Assembly: GCA_031423015.1 (NCBI GenBank)
Contig: JANPER010000164.1
Coordinates: forward strand, 9,164-73,163
Direction of reading: 5' to 3'
DNA: 64,000 nt
From: DATGPD01 sp031423015
GTDB taxonomy: Bacteria; Planctomycetota; UBA1135; UBA2386
Shown: one piece after another, positions 1 through 8,077 of the stretch
How the letters are laid out: each line of letters begins with the position of its first letter
Numbering within the stretch: position 1 is the stretch's first letter
Program-made: the position numbers and the translations under genes
Notes under the pieces: model-generated
What the model was told of the DNA's origin: nothing
Seen by the model: the letters and a program-made list of their open reading frames with translations, nothing else
Database searches by the model: none

Positions 1-1491
1 GAATGGCCACCTTCGCCGCTTCGTGTCATGCAGGCTCTGGTAGCGGCGGCAGCACGTACAGAAGGGCGCTCGTTCGCGACCGCAGCCTTCGAATGGCTCG
101 AGCGACAACCGCCCCCTTTGGTGTTTGCGCCCGCCGCTTCCGCTGCCAGCGGCTACCGCCTCTCGGTGCCCAACAACTCGATGGACGTCGTGGCGAAGGC
201 TTGGGTCCGTGGTGGAGACGGCAAGCCCGGTGAGCAGCGGGCGATGAAGACTGTTCGACCGATGCGTCTCATGGGGAGTGAGGCAGTTCGGTTCGCTTGG
301 GTGCTCGACCGTGATCCTGTCGCGCGGGCCCATGCAGAGCGACTCAGTGCCTTGGCCGAAGTCGTTGTGGCGTTGGGGTGGGGGCTGGATCTCGTCGTGG
401 GGAGTGGTGCGGTCCTGCCGGCAGCAGCCATCGAAGCGATCCGCGAGCATCGTTGGGTTCCAGGCGAGGAAGCTGCAGGCGGCCTACGCGTACCGATCCC
501 TGGCACGACCGCTGCGCTGGAGCACCGCCATGGTGAATGGTTGGTGCGGACGAGTCTGGACGATGAGCCGTACCGGCCTCCGTCGGCGCTCACGGCCTTT
601 CGGGTGATTCGTTACATCGCGGCAGAGGAAGACTCGCCGAGAGCCACGACAGCACTCCGCTTGATGGACCCAAGCGGAGATGGAATGAGAGCATTCGACT
701 GCGAACGGTGGACGACTGTCGTTGCCGGAATGATGCGCCATGTTGCAAGCGGCGCTGCGGTGGCCTGCGGTTGGCCTGAACGCGACGTCGCAGCCATCGT
801 ACTTGGTCACGGTGAGTCGAAGGGAGTGGGAGGTCACGCTCCGGCATCTTCGAAGCGTCTTGCCTACCTGCCGCTTCCTACGATCGAGGGACGCCCAGGC
901 GACGGCGCGCATGTCGGTCAGGTCCGGAGGGTGCTCGTCACGAGCTTCGGTGACGGCGCAGTCGTTCCCTGGGCCGCGGGCGCTCTGGCCGGACGAACTC
1001 TGACAAGCGAGGGCGATGGAAAGCCCGTTGCAGTCTTGGCCCCATGCGTTCCGTCCGATCCGGTCGTCGGACGCTACATCGGCCGCTACGACACTTGGGC
1101 TACCGTGACGCCGATCGTCCTACCTGGTTACGAGGATCACGGTGGGTTGCGCAAGAAGCTGGCGAAGACGAAGGACAGTGCGACGCAGAAGCGGCTACTT
1201 CTGCGGCTCGAGGCTCGGACCGACCAGTTGGTGCGCAAGGCACTCGAGCAATCAGGAGTTGCCCACGAGCTTGCAACACGCGCCGACGTCGAGTGGAGCG
1301 GAATCTGTTTCTGGGCTGGCGGGGGAAGGGCTTCGGACTTCAAGGTTCCTTCGCACTTGACGGGCTACTCGCGGCTGCATGTGCGAGTGGCATGGCGTGA
1401 CGAGAATGGAAACCCGATCCAACGGAGCGGCCCGTTGTGCGCCGGGAGCGGCCGCTTTTACGGGATCGGTCTATTTGCGGGTGTGTCCTAA
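1..1491 (+). CDS. csb2: Csb2, Cas5/Cas6-type subunit of type I-G CRISPR-Cas (5' partial)
   Basis: Csb2 (GSU0054 family) combines Cas5 and Cas6 roles in the type I-G (formerly I-U) effector: it binds the crRNA handle and is thought to process pre-crRNA. The frame is open from base 1 and the first visible residues, EWPPSPLRVMQALVAA, match the N-terminal family signature. The ATG at 28 is therefore internal and the true start lies left of the window. Other family-like stretches are KRLAYLPLPTI near codon 285 and, at the C-terminus, SRLHVRV followed by GSGRFYGIGLF. It is the last cas gene on this side: the next gene is a respiratory Rieske protein, and no repeat-spacer array follows. Identification is from remembered family motifs, not alignment. 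Confidence 0.82.
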   Translation, partial: EWPPSPLRVMQALVAAAARTEGRSFATAAFEWLERQPPPLVFAPAASAASGYRLSVPNNSMDVVAKAWVRGGDGKPGEQRAMKTVRPMRLMGSEAVRFAWVLDRDPVARAHAERLSALAEVVVALGWGLDLVVGSGAVLPAAAIEAIREHRWVPGEEAAGGLRVPIPGTTAALEHRHGEWLVRTSLDDEPYRPPSALTAFRVIRYIAAEEDSPRATTALRLMDPSGDGMRAFDCERWTTVVAGMMRHVASGAAVACGWPERDVAAIVLGHGESKGVGGHAPASSKRLAYLPLPTIEGRPGDGAHVGQVRRVLVTSFGDGAVVPWAAGALAGRTLTSEGDGKPVAVLAPCVPSDPVVGRYIGRYDTWATVTPIVLPGYEDHGGLRKKLAKTKDSATQKRLLLRLEARTDQLVRKALEQSGVAHELATRADVEWSGICFWAGGGRASDFKVPSHLTGYSRLHVRVAWRDENGNPIQRSGPLCAGSGRFYGIGLFAGVS

Positions 1492-1577
1492 TGCCCGGCT
1501 GATTGTCTCGCTCGACTGGTCAGACCTCCCGCCCACCCTCGCTGCGCGGCACTCTTCTCATCCCGCCGACTCACGCC

Positions 1578-2063
1578 ATGTCCGAGCCCACCACCCGCCG
1601 CTCCCTCCTCACGACGCTCACGCTCGCCCTCGGCGCCATTCCGATCGTGGGCGGCTTCTTTGTTGCACTCCGCGCGGCGCTCGCGCCGGCTGCCACTACC
1701 AAGCCAACCCGCATCCCGCTCTGTCGCCTCGATCAAGTCCCTGACACCGGCATCGTCGAACGCGCGATCGCTTATCAAGTGCGCCAGGGACCGAGCGTGG
1801 AGAACGTGGCGAAGGTGGTGTTCCTTACACGGGATCCAAGCACCAGGGCTGTGATTGCGATGGCTGGGGAGTGCACGCACTTGGCTTGTCCGGTGCATAT
1901 TCACAAAGACAAAGAAGGGCCGCCGCTGCAGTGTCCGTGTCACGGGGGCAAGTTCTCGGCGACGGGGGAAGTGGTCGATGGGCCGCCGCCGCGGCCGTTG
2001 CGACGACTCACGCTCGAAGTGCCGCAGGACGGCAAGGGCATGATCTATGTGGTGAACGCGTGA
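1578..2063 (+). CDS. Rieske [2Fe-2S] protein of a cytochrome bc/b6f-type complex
   Basis: A 161-residue quinol-oxidising-complex iron-sulfur subunit. The N-terminus TTRRSLLTTL followed by a hydrophobic stretch (about residues 9-35) looks like a Tat signal-anchor. The cluster ligands are clear: C99-T-H101 with C104, and C119-P-C121-H122-G-G. C99, H101, C119 and H122 would bind the cluster and C104/C121 would form the stabilising disulfide. An upstream in-frame start at 1503 is possible, but the ATG at 1578 puts the Tat-like motif at the very N-terminus, as expected. The stop overlaps the cytochrome b GTG start by four bases (GTGA at 2060-2063), so the two are probably translationally coupled. 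Confidence 0.9.
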   Translation: MSEPTTRRSLLTTLTLALGAIPIVGGFFVALRAALAPAATTKPTRIPLCRLDQVPDTGIVERAIAYQVRQGPSVENVAKVVFLTRDPSTRAVIAMAGECTHLACPVHIHKDKEGPPLQCPCHGGKFSATGEVVDGPPPRPLRRLTLEVPQDGKGMIYVVNA

Positions 2064-3421
2064 GCCGGCTGCTCGTCTGGCTGGACGATCGGTTGGGGGT
2101 CGTCACGCTGTTCAAGGACTCGATGTCGGAGAAGCGGCCGCCGCGGGGAATTGGCTGGTTGCGCACGTTGGGGTTTGCGGCGCTCACGATCCTCGTACTG
2201 CAGGTACTGTCGGGGCTGGCGATCGCGATGCACTATGTGCCGTCGACGGGGCTGGCATACGACTCGATCCGGGCGCTGGAACAAGACGTGCCGGGGGGGC
2301 GCTTCGCGCGGGCGTTGCACTACTTCGGCGCTTCGGCGTTTGTGATTGCGATGGCGCTGCATATGGCGCGCGTGTTTTTTACCGGCGCTTACAAGGCGCC
2401 GCGCGAGTTCACTTGGCTTACGGGAGTCGGCTTGTTTGTCCTCGTGCTCGCTTTTGGCTTCACCGGCTATCTGCTGCCGTGGGATCAGAAGGCGTACTTC
2501 GCGACCAAGGTCGGCACGCAGATCGCCGGCAAGGCGCCCGTGATCGGCGAACACATTCGACAGATCTTGAACGGCGGCGATGAGGTCGGGTCACCGACGC
2601 TGACGCGCTTCTATGTGATCCATGTCGTGCTGCTGCCGCTCGCTTTGTTCGGCCTGCTGCTGGCGCACATGCTGCTCATCCAGCGGCACGGGGTGGCGCC
2701 GCCTGGGTTGAAGGTCACCGATCCCGGCGAGCCGGGCGAGCCGTACTTCCCCCATCACACGGCGAAGGAAGCCGCGGTGGGCGCGCTCGTCGCCGGCGTT
2801 CTCTTTTGGCTCGCGGCCACCCAAAGCGCGCCGCTCGAAGCGGTCGCCGAGCCGTCGGACACCGGCTACGACCCGCGCCCGGACTGGTACTTCGCCGGCC
2901 TTTTCCAGCTGCTCAAGATCTTCAAGGGTCCACTCGAACCACTCGGCACGTTCTGGCTACCCAACGCGCTGCTGGTGGGTCTCGCGCTCTTGCCGTTCCT
3001 CGATCGCAATCCGGAACGTCATTGGCGCAAGCGGCCGTTCATTACCATCGTCGGCGTCACGGTCATCGCGTTCGCTGTGCTCTGCACGTGGATCGGCGTC
3101 GACGACAAGCCGAAGAACACCAAACAACTCAATTACCCGTTGGGGCTCACGGAGATCCAGAAGGAGGGATATCGCCTGGTGCGCCGGCTCAAGTGCACGG
3201 AGTGCCACAAGCAGGGCGATGTCGGCAAGACCGACCACGACGCGCCCGACCTCGACCGGATCGATCAGCCACCGGACATGGTCGCCGCAATCCTCGAGGA
3301 TCCGCTGGGCACGATCGAATCGGAGGACATGCCCGACTTCGCGCACATCGACGCCACCAGCCGTTACACGATCGGCGTGTACTTACAGTGGCTGCACGCG
3401 AGCATGCACGGCAAGAAGTAA
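2060..3421 (+). CDS. Cytochrome b (b6 + subunit IV type) with C-terminal cytochrome c domain
   Basis: A 453-residue membrane protein carrying, in order, a b6-like four-helix part with haem-ligand histidines (HYFGASAF...ALHMARVFF, later VIHVVLLPL and LLAHMLLIQRHG), a subunit-IV-like part containing DWYFAGLFQLLK, and a C-terminal c-type haem domain with CTECH (C379, C382, H383). Together with the Rieske protein it would form a quinol:cytochrome c oxidoreductase. No separate cytochrome c1 or f gene is present, and the fused haem domain may replace it. The GTG start at 2060 is chosen because it overlaps the Rieske stop; the longer upstream frame would run through the Rieske gene. Fused b-c subunits are known in several phyla; the exact class here is inferred. 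Confidence 0.88.
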   Translation: MSRLLVWLDDRLGVVTLFKDSMSEKRPPRGIGWLRTLGFAALTILVLQVLSGLAIAMHYVPSTGLAYDSIRALEQDVPGGRFARALHYFGASAFVIAMALHMARVFFTGAYKAPREFTWLTGVGLFVLVLAFGFTGYLLPWDQKAYFATKVGTQIAGKAPVIGEHIRQILNGGDEVGSPTLTRFYVIHVVLLPLALFGLLLAHMLLIQRHGVAPPGLKVTDPGEPGEPYFPHHTAKEAAVGALVAGVLFWLAATQSAPLEAVAEPSDTGYDPRPDWYFAGLFQLLKIFKGPLEPLGTFWLPNALLVGLALLPFLDRNPERHWRKRPFITIVGVTVIAFAVLCTWIGVDDKPKNTKQLNYPLGLTEIQKEGYRLVRRLKCTECHKQGDVGKTDHDAPDLDRIDQPPDMVAAILEDPLGTIESEDMPDFAHIDATSRYTIGVYLQWLHASMHGKK

Positions 3422-3430
3422 GGCGGGCGT

Positions 3431-3468
3431 CGTTGCGCTAAGGCGTTGCGCTAAGGCGTTGCGCTAGG
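3431..3468. repeat. Three tandem copies of a 13-base unit
   Basis: The unit cgttgcgctaagg occurs at 3431-3443 and 3444-3456, with a third slightly shortened copy at 3457-3468. It fills the gap between the convergent cytochrome b gene and the MazG-like gene, and the third copy contains the stop codon (3464-3466) of the latter. No terminator hairpin is evident within it. Confidence 0.85.
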
Positions 3469-3751
3469 CGCAGCCGCACGGCGCCTTGTGGCAGCGCGGA
3501 CAGCCGCGCGCGTATTTCGCGCGCCCCACGTTCTCCAAGTCGATCTGGTGCATCGAGGCGAGCGTGACCAACCACGCGTACACATCGCCAAACTCCTCCT
3601 CCAGGTTCATGCGCTCCTTGCGCCGAATCGCGCGCACCAGCTCGCCGACTTCCTCGACAAACCACAGCAGCGTGCCATCGACGCCGCGCGCGGCGTCGCG
3701 CGCCAGGTAGATGTCTTCGATCAGCTTTTGGAACGAGCGCTCGTCGGTCAC
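3464..3751 (-). CDS. MazG-like nucleotide pyrophosphohydrolase
   Basis: A 95-residue protein of the all-alpha NTP pyrophosphohydrolase (MazG) superfamily, which removes pyrophosphate from (often non-canonical) nucleoside triphosphates. The Mg-binding acidic motifs are present as EEVGE (33-37) and EEEFGD (51-56). The C-terminus adds an unusual cysteine-rich tail, CPRCHKAPCGC, that could bind zinc and is not part of the core fold. It lies seven bases downstream of the HAMP/SpoIIE-like gene on the same strand, at the distal end of the rimO-pgsA-pgpA run. Confidence 0.75.
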   Translation of the reverse strand: MTDERSFQKLIEDIYLARDAARGVDGTLLWFVEEVGELVRAIRRKERMNLEEEFGDVYAWLVTLASMHQIDLENVGRAKYARGCPRCHKAPCGCA

Positions 3752-3758
3752 GGCAACC

Positions 3759-4874
3759 TCACCAACGCTTGGCGGTGACCAGCGCGATCTCCTCGCGCAA
3801 ACCGTCGGTGCCGGCTTCGGCCTCGATCGCGCCGAGCACCATGTTCATGAACGCGCCGGTGTTCTTGGGCGAGTGCTCCTGCACCAGCGCCCGTAGCCCC
3901 TCATGCCGATGGCCACCCTCGTTGATGAGCACCACCCGCACGCCCTGGGCGACGCTGATTCTGGTGGGCCGGACCTGCTTCTCGAACACCGCGCCTTCGT
4001 CGAGGCCGAGCGCCAGGCCCTCGGCGACGACGTCTTGCACCTCGCCCGCCGCACACAGCAACGCGGGCGTGTGGGTGCCCGCCTGATACAGCTTCACTTC
4101 GTCGGCGCCGAGTTCGAGCAGCGTCGCCTTGGCACACACGCTGGGTGGCAGCACGCGATGCAGCACGCGGTTGGTGTGCGCCAGCGCCTTGCGCGCGTTG
4201 GCGCCGGCCTCCAGCGCGCGATGCAATTCATCGCGAGCCATGCGGCAAGCGTAGATCGACAGCGCGCCGGCACCCTCCGCACTCACCAGGTAGAGCACGG
4301 CGACACCGTCTTTGCTGACGCTGCCAAAGTAGTCGAGGCCGCCCCGACTCCCGCTGGCCAACGCCGCATCGACCTCGAAGCCCTCGACGGCGTCGAGCCC
4401 TTGCGGCAGCGCGCGGTCGCGCAGCACGCGCACCTGCGGGTCGAAGCCCGCTTGCAGCGTGCCGGCCTTCTCCTGCTCGGCGAACATCGACGACAAGTCG
4501 CTGGCGAGATACTGAATCGAGGTGCCGAGCGACGTCACCTCATCGGCACCCGCGACCCGTACCTTCACCACCGCCGCGCCGCGACCCAGCTTGTTCACCG
4601 CGAGACTCAGATCGGTGAGGCGCGACGCGATGCCATTGGCGAGCGCGTAGCACACGCCGCCGATGGCGATGCCGGCGATCACCGAGAACGCCGGGCCGAG
4701 GATCCACGCCCGCGACAAGAGTTCGCGCTCGGCGCGATTGTCGTTGGAGACGGCTCCGCCCAGGGTCTGCACCATCACCAAGGTCAGCAGCAAGCCAGCC
4801 AGCACGGTGCAGCCGCCGCCAATCAGACAAAATCGCAAGGCTAGCTTGCCGCGACGAGAGGTTGCGCGCGCCAT
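3759..4874 (-). CDS. HAMP-domain protein with degenerate SpoIIE/PP2C-like phosphatase domain
   Basis: A 371-residue membrane protein. Two hydrophobic segments (about residues 12-38 and 55-80) are followed by a HAMP-like linker containing ADEVTSLGTSI. A C-terminal domain resembles SpoIIE/RsbU phosphatases (GSRGGLDYFGSVSKDG, GTHTPALL, LALGLDEG). Such proteins normally dephosphorylate anti-sigma antagonists. Some positions that usually carry metal-binding aspartates look altered: the usual YTDG-like motif reads VLINEGG, and the terminal DD(I/V)TL-like motif reads EEIALV. The domain may be catalytically weak or regulatory. It sits 17 bases downstream of pgpA on the same strand. Confidence 0.6.
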   Translation of the reverse strand: MARATSRRGKLALRFCLIGGGCTVLAGLLLTLVMVQTLGGAVSNDNRAERELLSRAWILGPAFSVIAGIAIGGVCYALANGIASRLTDLSLAVNKLGRGAAVVKVRVAGADEVTSLGTSIQYLASDLSSMFAEQEKAGTLQAGFDPQVRVLRDRALPQGLDAVEGFEVDAALASGSRGGLDYFGSVSKDGVAVLYLVSAEGAGALSIYACRMARDELHRALEAGANARKALAHTNRVLHRVLPPSVCAKATLLELGADEVKLYQAGTHTPALLCAAGEVQDVVAEGLALGLDEGAVFEKQVRPTRISVAQGVRVVLINEGGHRHEGLRALVQEHSPKNTGAFMNMVLGAIEAEAGTDGLREEIALVTAKRW

Positions 4875-4891
4875 GGTTTGCTAGGGGTTGG

Positions 4892-5395
4892 TCAAGGGTT
4901 GGTCATCGCCAGGCCAAGCCACGGCAAAGCAACGAGCACGAGCCCGCTGTAGATGCCGGCGGCGAAGTCGTCGAGCATGATGCCGGGAGCCCCTGGAACA
5001 TACTCCAGCCGGTTTGCCGGCCACGGCTTCCACACGTCGAAGGCGCGGAACACCAAGAAACACATCACGTGCGCCGTCGGCGACGGATCGCCGTGCCACA
5101 GCGTCAAGATCGAGAGCGCTACCAAGTAGCCGACGACCTCGTCGAGCACGAACGCCTTGGGATCCTTGCTGCGCAGGATGCGCGCGGTCCAGTCGGTGAA
5201 CGAACAGCCGACGGCGAGCAGCAAGAGCCCAAGGCCGAGCAACGCAAGGCCGAGCGTGGTGCCCGTCAAGAACAGTTGCAGCAGCAGTGCGAGCGCGACG
5301 CCGCCGAGCGTGCCAAAGGTGCCCGAGGCGACCGGCGCGAGGCCCAGGCCGCAGCTGGTCGCGAGCAGCCAACGCAGACGATCGAGGCAGCTCAT
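4892..5395 (-). CDS. pgpA: Phosphatidylglycerophosphatase A
   Basis: A 167-residue membrane phosphatase converting phosphatidylglycerophosphate to phosphatidylglycerol, the step after PgsA. Family motifs are GLGLAPVASGTFGTLGG near the N-terminus, the acidic LDEVVGY, FDVWKPWP and the C-terminal PGIMLDDFAAGIYSG, between several hydrophobic helices. The ATG at 5395 overlaps the pgsA stop by four bases; a longer upstream frame exists but would run into pgsA. Having both pathway enzymes coupled in one operon supports the assignment. Confidence 0.9.
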   Translation of the reverse strand: MSCLDRLRWLLATSCGLGLAPVASGTFGTLGGVALALLLQLFLTGTTLGLALLGLGLLLLAVGCSFTDWTARILRSKDPKAFVLDEVVGYLVALSILTLWHGDPSPTAHVMCFLVFRAFDVWKPWPANRLEYVPGAPGIMLDDFAAGIYSGLVLVALPWLGLAMTNP

Positions 5396-5958
5396 GCGCC
5401 GCGCCGTCGCAGCAGGCGCGCCGCCTTGATGACGTAGTTGAGGCCAGAGACGACGGTGAGCACCAGCGCCACCCAGACCGAGATCACCGCGGTGCGCGCG
5501 AAGAACTGGCTGCCGGCCAGCACCGTGAGCAACGCGGAGGCGGCGACGCATTGCGCGATCATCTTCCACTTGCCGAGCCGATCGGCAGGGAACGGATGCC
5601 CCGCGGCCTCGGCCGCCGAGCGCAGCGTGGTCACCAGAAACTCACGCGCGACCACGACCACCACGATCCAACTCGGCAGGATGTCGGCGGTGACGGGGTA
5701 CTCGACCAACATGATCAGCGTGCCGCACACCAGGATCTTGTCGGCGAACGGATCGGCGATGCGACCGAACTGCGTGACCTGCTGCCAGCGCCGCGCCAAC
5801 CAACCGTCGACGAAGTCGGTGATCGCGGCGAACAAGAACAAGCCGAACACCCACCACACTGCCGAAGGCGGCGGAGCCTTGCCGAGCAGCGCTAGCAACA
5901 CGAAGCACGCCGTCGTAACCACCAGCCGTCCGAGCGTGATCAGGTTCGGCAGGTTCAC
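5392..5958 (-). CDS. pgsA: CDP-diacylglycerol-glycerol-3-phosphate 3-phosphatidyltransferase
   Basis: A 188-residue integral membrane enzyme that makes phosphatidylglycerophosphate from CDP-diacylglycerol and glycerol 3-phosphate. The CDP-alcohol phosphotransferase signature D-x2-D-G-x2-A-R-x8-G-x3-D-x3-D is complete, beginning DFVDGWLARR and ending GRIADPFADK. Four or more hydrophobic helices surround it. It begins inside the last four bases of rimO (5955-5958) and ends inside the first four of pgpA, so it is the middle gene of a coupled lipid/translation block. Confidence 0.92.
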   Translation of the reverse strand: MNLPNLITLGRLVVTTACFVLLALLGKAPPPSAVWWVFGLFLFAAITDFVDGWLARRWQQVTQFGRIADPFADKILVCGTLIMLVEYPVTADILPSWIVVVVVAREFLVTTLRSAAEAAGHPFPADRLGKWKMIAQCVAASALLTVLAGSQFFARTAVISVWVALVLTVVSGLNYVIKAARLLRRRGA

Positions 5959-7310
5959 CGCGCGCGCCCCTTGGACACCTCGCCGATCAAGTCGTAGTCG
6001 TCGACACCCGTGATCTTCGCATCCACGAAGGCGCCCGCCGACAGCTCAGCGTCCTTGATGACCACCCGACAGTCGATCTCGGGCGCGTCCGCCGTAGTAC
6101 GACCGACGACCGCCGTCTTGCTGAGTCGTCCATCGATCAACACGCGCTGCGTCGTGCCCACGCGTCCCCGATTGTGATCGTCGAGGACGGTCTTCTGCAG
6201 CGCCATCAGCTCGGCGCGGCGCGCCTCGGCGACCGCAGGCTCGACGCGGCCTGGCAACTCGTACGACGGCGTGCCATCCTCGGGCGACCAGGCGAACACG
6301 CCCAGGCGCTCGAAGCGGTACTTCGCCGTGAATGCCAACAGCTCGTCGAAGTCGGCCTGCGTCTCGCCCGGGAAGCCGACGATGAAGGTACTACGCACGG
6401 TGATCCCCGGCACCTCGTCGCGCAGACGCCACAGGATCCCGGCCACTTGCTCGCCCGACACGCCGCGCTTCATCGCCCGCAGCATCGGGCTGCTGATGTG
6501 TTGGATCGGGATGTCGAGGTAGGGCACCAGCTTCTCGTTCTCAGCCAGCACGCGCGTCAGCTCTCTGTCGACGGTGTGCGGGTAGGCGTACATCAGACGG
6601 ATCCACGCAATGCCGTCCACGGCGCTGATCTTGGTCAGCAACTCGGCGAGCTTGCGCTTGCGGAACAGATCCAGCCCGTACGCGGTGCTGTCTTCGGCCA
6701 CGACCACGATCTCCTGCACGCCGGCACGCGCCAGGTTCTGCGTCTCCTCGACCAGCACGTCCATCGGCTTGCTGCGGTTCTTGCCGCGCATGCTCGGAAT
6801 GGCGCAGAACGTGCACGTGTGGTCGCAGCCCTCAGAGATGCGCAGGTAGCTGAAGCTCTTCGGCGTCAGCAAGACGCGGTTGGTATCCGAGCGCGCCGCC
6901 TTGGGCTTACCGCCGTCGACCGTCGCGACCCAACGCTTCTTCGAGCCGTTGACGATCTGGCGCACGATCCCCGGCACGCCGCTGTAGTCGGAGATCGGCA
7001 GGATCGCATCGACCTCGGGCAGCTCGGTGCTGAGATCTTGGCCATAGCGCTGCGTCAGACAGCCAAGGGCGATTACGCCCTTGAGCTGCCCCTCCTGCTT
7101 GAGTCGACACACCGACAAGATCGTGTCGATCGACTCCTGCTTCGCCTGTTCGATGAAGCCACAGGTATTGATGATGGCGACATCGGCGTCTTCGGGGTTC
7201 TGCGTGATCAAGAAACCCTGCTCGACGGCGTGCCCGAGGATGACCTCGGAGTCGACGAGGTTGCGCGCACAACCGAGGCTGATGAGGCAGACCCTAATGG
7301 CCTCGTTCAT
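5955..7310 (-). CDS. rimO: Ribosomal protein S12 methylthiotransferase RimO
   Basis: A 451-residue radical-SAM enzyme that adds a methylthio group to the conserved aspartate of ribosomal protein S12. The N-terminal cluster-binding cysteines are C14 (LGCARNLVDSE), C50 (NTCGF) and C84 (LGCLTQRYG). The radical SAM motif is C162-x3-C166-x2-C169 (CDHTCTFC) and a TRAM-like domain closes the protein. LGCARNLVDSE rather than the MiaB variant, plus proximity to ribosomal protein genes, favours RimO. The start region is duplicated: the same 13 bases including an ATG recur 17 bases upstream, out of frame. Confidence 0.92.
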   Translation of the reverse strand: MNEAIRVCLISLGCARNLVDSEVILGHAVEQGFLITQNPEDADVAIINTCGFIEQAKQESIDTILSVCRLKQEGQLKGVIALGCLTQRYGQDLSTELPEVDAILPISDYSGVPGIVRQIVNGSKKRWVATVDGGKPKAARSDTNRVLLTPKSFSYLRISEGCDHTCTFCAIPSMRGKNRSKPMDVLVEETQNLARAGVQEIVVVAEDSTAYGLDLFRKRKLAELLTKISAVDGIAWIRLMYAYPHTVDRELTRVLAENEKLVPYLDIPIQHISSPMLRAMKRGVSGEQVAGILWRLRDEVPGITVRSTFIVGFPGETQADFDELLAFTAKYRFERLGVFAWSPEDGTPSYELPGRVEPAVAEARRAELMALQKTVLDDHNRGRVGTTQRVLIDGRLSKTAVVGRTTADAPEIDCRVVIKDAELSAGAFVDAKITGVDDYDLIGEVSKGRAR

Positions 7311-7348
7311 GAGCTGGCCTCGTTCATGCGATCACGCGCACGGCTCGA

Positions 7349-7801
7349 TCAGCTCGGCTTGGCCTGAACGACCCACACCTTGATGCCCACATCGACCTCC
7401 TGGTGCAGGTGCAAGCGCACGTCGAACACGCCGATCTCTTTGAGCGGTGCTTCGAGACGCACCTGAGTGTCGTCGATGACGTAGCCCTTGGCGCGCAGCG
7501 CGGCACCGATCTGTGGCGCATTGACCGAGCCGAACAGGTGGCCCTCTTCGTTGGCGCGCCCCTCGATGGTGATCGAGATGTCGCCCATCGACGCGGCCAA
7601 CTCCTTCATGCGGTTGATGCGCTCGACCTCTTCGACGTGCGCAGTCGCCCGCATGCGTTCGATCTGCGCCAGGTTGCCAGCGTTGACGGCGACCGCGCGG
7701 CCCGAGGGCAGCAGGTAGTTGCGGGCGAATCCCCGCTTCACGTCCACGACGTCGCCGACCTTGCCGAGGTTCGAGACGCTCTGCTTGAGCAAGACTTGCA
7801 T
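7349..7801 (-). CDS. rplI: 50S ribosomal protein L9
   Basis: A 150-residue primary rRNA-binding protein of the large subunit. The N-terminal domain signature is textbook (LGKVGDVVDVKRGFARNYLL), followed by the long connecting helix and a C-terminal domain with LFGSVNAPQIGAALRAKG. Length and domain order are normal. It is the last gene of rpsF-rpsR-rplI, three bases after rpsR, and lies 38 bases before rimO on the same strand. Confidence 0.97.
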   Translation of the reverse strand: MQVLLKQSVSNLGKVGDVVDVKRGFARNYLLPSGRAVAVNAGNLAQIERMRATAHVEEVERINRMKELAASMGDISITIEGRANEEGHLFGSVNAPQIGAALRAKGYVIDDTQVRLEAPLKEIGVFDVRLHLHQEVDVGIKVWVVQAKPS

Positions 7802-7804
7802 AGC

Positions 7805-8077
7805 TCAGGCCCTCCCCACGAATGGCAGCAGCGCCAGGAAGCGCGCGCGCTTGATGGCTACCGCCAGTCGACGTTGGTTTTGGCCGGAGAAGCCCGAGCG
7901 CTTGCGGGACACGATCTTGCCTTGCGGCGACACGAAGCGCGCCAGGAAGTCGACGTTCTTGTAGTCGAGCGGCTGCTCGGGCTCGGCTTGCGGCTTGGGA
8001 CGTGCGAAGCGCGCGAAGCGGCCGCGCCGACCGCGGCTCTCGGGGTCGAAGTCACGATCGAATTCGAAGTCACTCAT
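7805..8077 (-). CDS. rpsR: 30S ribosomal protein S18
   Basis: A 90-residue small-subunit protein that pairs with S6. The core YKNVDFLARFVSPQGKIVSR and the C-terminal RRLAVAIKRARFLALLPF are characteristic. The first 35 or so residues form an acidic then Arg/Gly-rich extension (ESRGRRGRFARFARPK) beyond the usual core. The ATG overlaps the rpsF stop (8074-8077), as expected for coupled S6:S18 synthesis. Confidence 0.97.
   Translation of the reverse strand: MSDFEFDRDFDPESRGRRGRFARFARPKPQAEPEQPLDYKNVDFLARFVSPQGKIVSRKRSGFSGQNQRRLAVAIKRARFLALLPFVGRA

Noticed and set aside
2100..3421. Cytochrome b starting at the far upstream ATG (1871)
   Set aside because: That frame crosses the Rieske gene; the GTG at 2060 fits the overlap and homology.
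6174..7367. 397-codon plus-strand open frame
   Set aside because: Antisense of rimO; composition typical of the complement of a high-GC gene.
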